This document shows positions 28,884 through 35,382 of a stretch of 64,000 bases of DNA, one piece after another (position 1 is the first letter of the stretch; every line of letters begins with the position of its first letter). A model generated the notes under the pieces. That model saw only the letters and a program-made list of their open reading frames with translations. It was not told the origin of the DNA and did no database searches. This stretch comes from Pseudomonas antarctica (GTDB taxonomy: Bacteria > Pseudomonadota > Gammaproteobacteria > Pseudomonadales > Pseudomonadaceae), in contig NZ_CP015600.1 of assembly GCF_001647715.1 (NCBI RefSeq), positions 744,001 to 808,000 on the forward strand, in the 5' to 3' direction. The position numbers and the translations under genes are program-made.

Positions 28884-30073
28884 TTGCCTGTTCTCAGTAA
28901 GCGTTCAAGCCAGGTGTTGGACGGTTTCTTCATGCCTTCCGAACGCTTTGCCAGCCGCTCCCCAAGGGTTTTCAGCGCGAGGGTCAGGCTTTCTCGAGGG
29001 GCCAGTGTGAACAGGGTCTGCCCCTGGTTCTTGGCGTTAAGGCGCACCTCCGGGCTCAACGGCAACACGGCGATCACTTCCAGCCCGAAGCTTTTGCCCA
29101 AGGCCTCGGAGTCGGGCGCGCAGCCTTTGATATAGCGGTCGACCAAGAGCTTGGCGTGCTCCAGTTTCATGCCTTTTTCGCGCCACTGCTTTAGCACGCC
29201 GAGGTTGCGACGGCAGTCCAGTACGCTCTGGTCGGTGCACCACAACAGCTTGTCGCAGTGGCTGACAAACGTGCGCAGCGCTTCGCTGTCCGGCTGGCCG
29301 GCGAGGTTCACCACAATGTGCTGGAAGTGCTGGCGCAAGGCACTGAGCAGCATGTAGAGCTCGGCGGCGCTGGTCAGCTCCAGGGGCTCGTCGTTGGGGG
29401 CATAGGCAAGGATGCGCAGACCGTCTTCGGCTGAGGTAAACGCGCTGTTGATCAGGGTGGTGTCCAGCCGCCTGAGGTGGCGCAGGGCATCGCCAAAATT
29501 GAATGAGCTTTCCAGCCCCAGCAGCGCCAGGCTGTCGCCGCGGGGCAGGCCCAGGTCCAGCAGCAGGGTTTGCTGGCCGCTCTTTTGCACGACCAACGCC
29601 AAATGGCTGGCCAGCAGGGCGCCGTCGGCATTGCTTTGGGTGCCGTACATCACGGTAAGGCCGCCCAGTTGGGTATTGGTGGTGACCGGTGGCAGGCGCT
29701 TGCTCAGGCGGCGCACCAGCCCGGCGACTTCGCTGGAGCGTGAACCGTAGGCGACAAAATCCCGGGCGCCGGCGCGCATTGCATTGAGTACCAACTGGTT
29801 GTCCATGCCGTCACCGAGGGCGACGATGGCCAGCATCGGCTTGGCTTCCAGTGCACCTTCGATCAGCGCGCTTTGGGCGACCACGTGTTCACGGTCGAGG
29901 CCGATAAACACCAGGTTGGCGAAGGTTACATCCACCAGCGCCAGCAACTCGTCCAGGGTGCCGCTACCGGCACTGACCACTTGGCCAAGCGGCGCCAGCG
30001 CGCCCTGCAGCCATTCCAGGTCGGTGGTATTGCGCGTGATTGCCAGAAACGTCTGGCTCAGGCTATCGCTCAT
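28880..30073 (-). CDS. tadZ: TadZ/CpaE-like pilus localisation protein
   Basis: A 397-residue MinD/ParA-like protein that places the Tad machine, typically at a pole. It has an N-terminal receiver-like domain (about 1-130, LVFIGLDREH, ARDFVAYG) and a C-terminal ATPase fold. The position where the Walker A loop belongs reads YGTQSNADGALLA with no lysine, so nucleotide binding may be lost or altered. It overlaps both tadA and rcpA by ATGA. Confidence 0.88.
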   Translation of the reverse strand: MSDSLSQTFLAITRNTTDLEWLQGALAPLGQVVSAGSGTLDELLALVDVTFANLVFIGLDREHVVAQSALIEGALEAKPMLAIVALGDGMDNQLVLNAMRAGARDFVAYGSRSSEVAGLVRRLSKRLPPVTTNTQLGGLTVMYGTQSNADGALLASHLALVVQKSGQQTLLLDLGLPRGDSLALLGLESSFNFGDALRHLRRLDTTLINSAFTSAEDGLRILAYAPNDEPLELTSAAELYMLLSALRQHFQHIVVNLAGQPDSEALRTFVSHCDKLLWCTDQSVLDCRRNLGVLKQWREKGMKLEHAKLLVDRYIKGCAPDSEALGKSFGLEVIAVLPLSPEVRLNAKNQGQTLFTLAPRESLTLALKTLGERLAKRSEGMKKPSNTWLERLLRTGK

Positions 30074-31299
30074 TGGGACAAACCATTGAGTCGGTCGAAA
30101 TTACCGTTTTCCAGAAAGTACAGGCGGTACCAGTTCGGGTCGTAGTTGCGCAGCTTCTCGCCCGGCAAGGACGGCAACTGGGCGTTGGCCGCCAATGGCT
30201 GCACCAGGTGTGGCGTGACAATCATCAGTAGCTCTTTGTCCTGGCGGTTAACCGAGGAGTCGCGAAAGAACGCACCCAGGATCGGGATGTCACCGAGGCC
30301 AGGAAATTTGCTGATATTGGTGGTGTTGTTGCTGCTGATCAGGCCGCTGATCACGAAGCTTTCGCCGTCTGCCAGCGACACGCTGGTGTCGGTGCGGCGG
30401 ATGGTCAGGGCCGGTACCGAGATGTTCTGGATGACCACCGCGTTGGTGTAGTCCAGTTCGCTGACTTCCGGTGCCACTTTGAGGGAGATCCGGTTGTGGT
30501 CGATCACTGTCGGGGTCAGGGTCAGGCGAATCCCGAACTCTTTGTACTCGATCGAGATGCTGTTGCTGCCGCTGCTGGGCACCGGAATCGGCACTTCGCC
30601 GCCCGCGAGGAACGTTGCGCTCTGGCCACTCATGGCCACCAGGCTCGGACGCGCCAGGGTGTAGGCAAAACCGCTGCTTTCCAGGGCGTTGATCATGGCC
30701 GACACACGCCCGCCACCGAAGCCGATATTAAAGGTATCGCCGTTGACCGGGAGGTTGCCGCGAAACGCCGTACTCACCGGGTTGGCCACGTTGCTGGGGC
30801 TGCCGAACAGGAAGTTGCCGCCGCGCCCGAAGATCGACGTACTGGCTTCCTTGAGCTTGGTGCGGCTGACCTCGACAAAACGAATGTCGGTCTGCACCTG
30901 GCTGGGCAGCAGTGGGTCATCGGAAGGCGACAGTGCGAGGCTGGTGAGGGCTGATGTGGCCTTGCCCTTGACGAACACCATGCTCTGGCGCGGCGTGTTC
31001 GAGCAGGCTGTCCAGACCATCAGGCTGGTGGTGCCGGAGGCCACACCGGTGAGCAGGAAACCGCGATCCCCGTTGAGGTGGACATCGGCAATTTTCGGGT
31101 CGCCTATCGCCAGGCGCGTGATCGCGACCGGTGATTGCAGCTCCTGTTGCAGGCCCTCGCCAACCGAGAGTGCTGCGGGCAGTTGGCCCAAACTGCCACA
31201 GTTGCCTGGGGCGGCCACGGCCACTCCTACAGACAAGTTCGACAGCATCAGGGCACAGGCGATTTTCAGCGTGAACACCGGTGCGAAACGTCGGCTCAT
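30070..31299 (-). CDS. rcpA: RcpA/CpaC secretin of the Flp pilus
   Basis: Forms the outer-membrane pore. The 409-residue protein has a signal peptide (IACALMLSNLSVGVAVAA), an N-terminal pilus-assembly domain (about 45-110, VAITRLAIGDPKIADVHL) and a C-terminal secretin domain ending LGDIPILGAFFRD and ELLMIVTPHLVQP. The ATG at 31299 is preferred (AAGGA 8 nt before it); an ATG at 31308 would add three residues. It overlaps tadZ by 4 nt. Confidence 0.93.
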   Translation of the reverse strand: MSRRFAPVFTLKIACALMLSNLSVGVAVAAPGNCGSLGQLPAALSVGEGLQQELQSPVAITRLAIGDPKIADVHLNGDRGFLLTGVASGTTSLMVWTACSNTPRQSMVFVKGKATSALTSLALSPSDDPLLPSQVQTDIRFVEVSRTKLKEASTSIFGRGGNFLFGSPSNVANPVSTAFRGNLPVNGDTFNIGFGGGRVSAMINALESSGFAYTLARPSLVAMSGQSATFLAGGEVPIPVPSSGSNSISIEYKEFGIRLTLTPTVIDHNRISLKVAPEVSELDYTNAVVIQNISVPALTIRRTDTSVSLADGESFVISGLISSNNTTNISKFPGLGDIPILGAFFRDSSVNRQDKELLMIVTPHLVQPLAANAQLPSLPGEKLRNYDPNWYRLYFLENGNFDRLNGLSQ

Positions 31300-31314
31300 G
31301 CACAGCATCCTTGT

Positions 31315-32241
31315 TCAGTCGGGTGTTTGTTGGGTTGCTTGATTGCCGCGTATCACTTCGACACCGGTGCGGCGTGGGCTGCCCTGGGCGAGTTTTTTCG
31401 GGGCTTGGGCGAAGGCCAGTTGAGTGAATTGGTAGAGGTCGCGGTTGGCGCTTTGCAGGTTGCCCGGCGCATCGCTTTCGCCGGCCCAGTAGTGGCTCAG
31501 CAAGCGTTCATCGGCGCTGCGCACGGCCAGGCGCAAGGTGCCAGCCTGGGTCGCCAGCATCAGTCGGCTCAGCAGTTGCTCGGGCACCGCCAGCACCACG
31601 GTGCGAGAGGGCGCGTGGCGTTGGGCTTTTTCTTCTGCGGTGAGCGCCGGTGGTGTGGCAGGGGCACCGTCGTTGGTCAGGCCCATTTGATCGCCGACGC
31701 TGAGCAGGCGCATGGCCGGGACCACCACTTGTGCCGATTGTTCGAGGTTGGCAGCGTCCTGGCGCAGGTACAGCAGCACATCCACGTAGTCGCCGGGACT
31801 CAGTTGGCCAGCGGCACCAATCACTTCATCGACGGCGACGGCCAGGGCGCGTTCGTCAGGGCGGATCATGCGGGCCAGCGGGCCGCCGGGGGTGAAACTG
31901 TCGTCGTTCAGCCAGGTGCCGGCGCGCAGGGCTCGCCAGGGTGTGCGGCCGATGGCCTGGTCAACACTGGTCAAGCTGCCGGCCGGTACGGTGCGCAGTT
32001 TCTCCACGGTTAAATCGGTGGCATTCAGCGCAACAAACGGCGGCACATCGTGGGCCAGTACCACCACCGGTTGGCGGGTTTGATCTTCCACCACGGCAAC
32101 CGCTTTTTCGACAGGTGCGGCCTGTGGCGGCGGGGGTGGGGCAGGGGCAGGTTGACGACTGAGCACCAGCCCCCAATAACCGGCAAACAGCGCACCGACC
32201 AAAAGCACACCGGCCAGTATCATGCTGAAACGCGTGTTCAT
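31315..32241 (-). CDS. rcpC: RcpC/CpaB pilus assembly protein
   Basis: A 308-residue periplasmic, membrane-anchored protein thought to modify or align the secretin pore. It has an N-terminal TM (MILAGVLLVGALFAGYWGLV), a Pro-rich linker, a SAF domain (VVVLAHDVPPFVALNATDL, about 60-120) and the RcpC domain (LAVAVDEVIGAAGQLSPGDYVDVLL). It is the first gene of the eight-gene minus-strand tad operon. Confidence 0.92.
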   Translation of the reverse strand: MNTRFSMILAGVLLVGALFAGYWGLVLSRQPAPAPPPPPQAAPVEKAVAVVEDQTRQPVVVLAHDVPPFVALNATDLTVEKLRTVPAGSLTSVDQAIGRTPWRALRAGTWLNDDSFTPGGPLARMIRPDERALAVAVDEVIGAAGQLSPGDYVDVLLYLRQDAANLEQSAQVVVPAMRLLSVGDQMGLTNDGAPATPPALTAEEKAQRHAPSRTVVLAVPEQLLSRLMLATQAGTLRLAVRSADERLLSHYWAGESDAPGNLQSANRDLYQFTQLAFAQAPKKLAQGSPRRTGVEVIRGNQATQQTPD

Positions 32242-32571
32242 GACGGCTCTCCCTTTCCTGTTGCACCAAAAACCGCCTATCCAAACAGGCTAAATCCGCC
32301 ACCTGGCTGCTGTGAACGGTAACTAACTATTTAGCTATTTGAAGGTAGTTCAGCTAGGACAAAATGCCATTACTGACAGAAACATTTCTTTGCGGCGCAG
32401 GAAGCGGCCTTTGAAATCGAGGGTTTAAGGGGGCAGCAAAGCAACCACTACTTTGTGATTAATCCCTTCTTACAGTTGTGAGGGTGAGGTTTGTTGACAA
32501 TGCTCAGATGGCACATAGCAATTACTGTGCAGCACCGAGGCAGGGCGTCTGGTCGCCCAAGGAGCATTCCG
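32242..32571. promoter_or_regulatory. divergent promoter region between rcpC and flp
   Basis: A 330-nt gap that must hold the promoters of the tad operon (minus) and flp (plus). It is AT-richer than its surroundings, with imperfect inverted repeats around 32315-32360. A perfect -35 hexamer TTGACA lies at 32494-32499, with a poor -10 (TAGCAA, 16-nt spacing), as expected for an activator-dependent promoter. No gene is seen in it. Confidence 0.5.
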
Positions 32572-32766
32572 ATGATTCTTGATCTGTTGATTAAACTTCA
32601 TGTTCAACTTCAGTTACTTTTTCATCGCAAGGATGGCGCGACGGCGATTGAATACCTCATTCTCGTGGCGATTGTAGCATTGGTAATACTGGCAGCCGGG
32701 ACGACGCTGGGGCCGAAGATCACTACATTCTTCGGGAAAATCCAGACGGCCATTACGACAACGTAA
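32572..32766 (+). CDS. flp: Flp type IVb major pilin, copy 1
   Basis: A 64-residue prepilin: 22-residue leader ending RKDG, then a mature part beginning ATAIEY, the Flp signature with Glu at +5, and a hydrophobic helix. FppA is the probable peptidase. AAGGAG precedes the ATG. A small hairpin (ATTACG-ACAA-CGTAAT, 32752-32767) overlaps the stop codon and may limit read-through into copy 2. Confidence 0.95.
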   Translation: MILDLLIKLHVQLQLLFHRKDGATAIEYLILVAIVALVILAAGTTLGPKITTFFGKIQTAITTT

Positions 32767-32830
32767 TCATAACTGCGAGTAGCGTGAGCAAAACCTTGAT
32801 ATGGCGTCATGTCGCCAGAGGAGAAGTAAG

Positions 32831-33025
32831 ATGGTCTTTAATCTGTTGATGAGACTGTATGTTCAACTCCAGGTGTTTTTTCAGCGCAAGGACGGCGCAA
32901 CGGCGATTGAATACCTTATTCTCGTTGCAATTGTAGCGCTGGTGGTACTGGCGGCCGGGACTACGCTGGGACCTCAGATTACGACCTTCTTTGGTAAAAT
33001 TCAGACCGCCATTACTACTACATGA
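32831..33025 (+). CDS. Flp type IVb major pilin, copy 2
   Basis: A second 64-residue prepilin 64 nt after copy 1. The mature 42 residues differ from copy 1 at only two positions (Ile/Val in the helix and Lys/Gln after LGP), whereas the 22-residue leaders differ at nine. It has a strong Shine-Dalgarno (GAGGAG) of its own. Both copies end in ITTT. Confidence 0.94.
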   Translation: MVFNLLMRLYVQLQVFFQRKDGATAIEYLILVAIVALVVLAAGTTLGPQITTFFGKIQTAITTT

Positions 33026-33085
33026 GTTTTAGACGGCCTCCTGTTGAGTACACGCGTTGTTGAATGGAAACATCAGGTAGTGCCT

Positions 33086-33493
33086 ATGAATGCTGCAGCT
33101 ATACCTTGCCGCCAACAGATCCTGTTGGTGGACGACGAAGAAGATGCCCTCGTTGAACTGGCGGAGTCGCTGGAGAACGAGGGCTTCGTTTGTTTTACGG
33201 CAACCTCCGTCACCTTTGCCTTGCAGGAATTGACCTTGCACCCCGATATCGCGCTGGTCATTACCGACCTGCGGATGCCCGAGGAAAGTGGTATCTCGCT
33301 GATCAAGCGTTTGCGCGAACACACGGCTCGTCAACACCTGCCGGTGATTGTGATGTCGGGCCATGCCGAAATGGATGACGTCAGCGATATGCTGCGCCTG
33401 CAAGTGCTGGATCTGTTTCGCAAGCCTATTTACCTGAAGCGCTTGTTCGATACCCTCGACAGCCTTTTCCCCCTGAGAAAGTCCTCCCTGTGA
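33086..33493 (+). CDS. single-domain response regulator
   Basis: A 135-residue stand-alone receiver with all phosphorylation residues: acidic pair at 16-17 (LLVDDEED), phospho-Asp61 (VITDLRMPEESG), Ser in VMSGHAE and Lys in LFRKPIY. No output domain follows. It lies 60 nt after flp copy 2 on the same strand, so it is probably in the flp transcript and may take part in a relay with PprA/PprB. The ATG at 33086 (CAGG upstream) is preferred to a TTG at 33044. Confidence 0.88.
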   Translation: MNAAAIPCRQQILLVDDEEDALVELAESLENEGFVCFTATSVTFALQELTLHPDIALVITDLRMPEESGISLIKRLREHTARQHLPVIVMSGHAEMDDVSDMLRLQVLDLFRKPIYLKRLFDTLDSLFPLRKSSL

Positions 33494-33512
33494 GAGGGCT
33501 TTAAAGCCCTCT
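33493..33512. terminator. perfect 20-bp palindrome between convergent genes
   Basis: AGAGGGCTTTAAAGCCCTCT starts at the last base of the response regulator stop and lies 16 nt before the tpsB stop. It forms a hairpin in both transcripts. There is no long T-run, so termination is probable rather than certain. Confidence 0.6.
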
Positions 33513-33527
33513 GCACAGTCTCCTCAT

Positions 33528-35210
33528 TCAGAGTTGATAGCTGAAGCTCAGCGTATAACGCGGCCGCCGATTGAAGCTGTCCAGCGCGATGTCCGACATC
33601 GGTTTGGCCGCTTCCAGCGCAATGTTGTAGTACTTGTTATCGCCAAAGCGCACGCCCACGGCAGCCGATGACAGGTCATTGCTTTTGGCCGGCAGCTCGT
33701 TGAACCAGGTCTTGGCACGGTCGAGCACCACATAGGGTTGCACGACCTTCAGCCAATCGCCGGCGCGGTTGAAGCTGTAGTTGACCTCATACGCCGCGCC
33801 CCAGCCCTTGTCGCCCGACGCTTGATCATCGGGGTATCCACGGCCGAAGTTCTGCCCGCCGAATGTGGCGCGCTCGCTGTCGGGCAAGGTGCTGTCGCTC
33901 CAGTAGAACGCCCCCGACAGCACGCCTTGCCAGTTATCGAAGAACTTGTCGCTCTGCACGCCGGAGAGGCGCAGGCGGAAGAAGTCCAGGTCCGGTTTGG
34001 TCACCGCCAGGTCACTGCGCGTGGTGGCGCCCAGGCCGTTGATGCCTTGGTAAAGCCCGGCGCTGAGGATACGCAGTTGCCGCGTGTCGGACTTGCGCCA
34101 GTCGCCCTCGAAAGCCAGGGCGCGCAGGTTGGTTTCGATGTCGAAACGCTGCGGGTAGCCCACCAGTTGATAGCGCGTGGTTTGGTCCACCGCGTACAGG
34201 CGTGTAGCCACGGTCAGTGATTCATTCGGTGAGGCAATCAGCGGGTGGCTGAGGCCGATGGTGTAGCGATCAATCGACTGATGCGGTTTGAGTTCGAAGC
34301 CACCGTCCAGCTGTATGTTGCTTTTGGGGTCGGCGCGATAGCGCTCGGCGCCCACCACCACTTGGCTGCCCTCGGCATTGATGAACTGGCTGTAGCCCAC
34401 GCGGTAGTAATGCTCTTTGTCGTCACCCGGTGGGAACAAACCACTGACGTAGAGTTGCTCGCCCATCGACGTCTGGGAGTTGCTGGTGGCGGTGAGCAAC
34501 GCTTGCGTACCGTTACGGTTGTCGTCGACCAGGCTCATGCTGGTGGTGAAGGGTTTGCGCGTGGCTTCGATCTTCATGTGCGCGGCCCCATCGGTGGTGC
34601 CCGGCGGCGGCACTTGCGCTTGCAGGGTTACACCGGGGATACGCCCCATCAGGGTGGTATAGCGCTCGAACGTCTTGCGCGTGAGAGGGCGTTCGGCCAT
34701 GAGCTTGTTGGCCAGTTTGTCGATGTAGGCCGACACCGCGCCGATGTCACCGCTTTGCTGGTAATCCTTGATGTACCCCTCCACCAATACCACACGCACC
34801 AGGCCATTTTCGAAGGTCTGTTGCGGCAAGAATGCGTAGGACAACAGGTAGCCGTCCTGTTGATAGCGACGCGTGATGCTGCGGGTGGCTTCGATCAATT
34901 GCGCGAGGTTGGTTTCATGGCCGAGCAACGCAGCGTAAGCCTTGGCCGTTTCGGTCAGTGGGTAGATCGTGCCGCCCTCGATCTGCAGCTTGCGGATGGT
35001 GACTTTGGTGTCCATCTGCAACGGCTGGTTCTGGGTGGCGGGCGCTTGCGGCACCTGGGTTTGTGGCGTGACGGGGCGATAGGCGTCGGCAGGTAGGTTA
35101 GGCACCGGCAGATTGCGAATGGTGTCGTTGCTGTTGAGGAAGCTGGGAAGGGTCTCGGCCTGAACGTAAGCACTGAGGGTAAGTAATAACAACGGAGTCA
35201 ACACGCGCAT
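33528..35210 (-). CDS. ShlB/FhaC/HecB-type two-partner secretion transporter (TpsB)
   Basis: An outer-membrane transporter of the Omp85/TpsB superfamily. The 560-residue protein has a signal peptide (LTPLLLLTLSAYVQA), a Pro/Gln-rich linker, a first POTRA domain (about 65-145, VTIRKLQIEGGTIYP), a second POTRA (about 150-220) and a 16-strand barrel region. The lid-loop RGY motif is present (QNFGRGYPDD). GGAG precedes the ATG at 35210. No TpsA exoprotein with a haemagglutination domain is present; the neighbour upstream is the repeat lipoprotein, separated by a terminator. Confidence 0.88.
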   Translation of the reverse strand: MRVLTPLLLLTLSAYVQAETLPSFLNSNDTIRNLPVPNLPADAYRPVTPQTQVPQAPATQNQPLQMDTKVTIRKLQIEGGTIYPLTETAKAYAALLGHETNLAQLIEATRSITRRYQQDGYLLSYAFLPQQTFENGLVRVVLVEGYIKDYQQSGDIGAVSAYIDKLANKLMAERPLTRKTFERYTTLMGRIPGVTLQAQVPPPGTTDGAAHMKIEATRKPFTTSMSLVDDNRNGTQALLTATSNSQTSMGEQLYVSGLFPPGDDKEHYYRVGYSQFINAEGSQVVVGAERYRADPKSNIQLDGGFELKPHQSIDRYTIGLSHPLIASPNESLTVATRLYAVDQTTRYQLVGYPQRFDIETNLRALAFEGDWRKSDTRQLRILSAGLYQGINGLGATTRSDLAVTKPDLDFFRLRLSGVQSDKFFDNWQGVLSGAFYWSDSTLPDSERATFGGQNFGRGYPDDQASGDKGWGAAYEVNYSFNRAGDWLKVVQPYVVLDRAKTWFNELPAKSNDLSSAAVGVRFGDNKYYNIALEAAKPMSDIALDSFNRRPRYTLSFSYQL

Positions 35211-35302
35211 AGGACACTCCATGGTCAGACTGCAGCAGCGTCTCGGGCCCGCCGGGTTCTGGGACGCGGTTCGGGAGGGCATGGCATCAAGCCCATAAAA
35301 AA

Positions 35303-35329
35303 GACGAGAGACTTATAGGGTCTCTCGTC
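35303..35329 (-). terminator. rho-independent terminator after the repeat lipoprotein gene
   Basis: A perfect 10-bp stem (GACGAGAGAC and complement, 7-nt loop) followed on the minus strand by six T residues. It lies between the repeat lipoprotein gene and tpsB, so tpsB must be transcribed from its own promoter or by read-through. Confidence 0.88.
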
Positions 35330-35382
35330 TCAACCAAGCGTAGGCGCTGTAGGGGAGGCCGTCTAATCGGCCAGGTGCAATT

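Noticed and set aside
32511..32530. Possible sigma-54 promoter before flp (TGGCAC)
   Set aside because: The -24-like TGGCAC has no GC at the required -12 distance.
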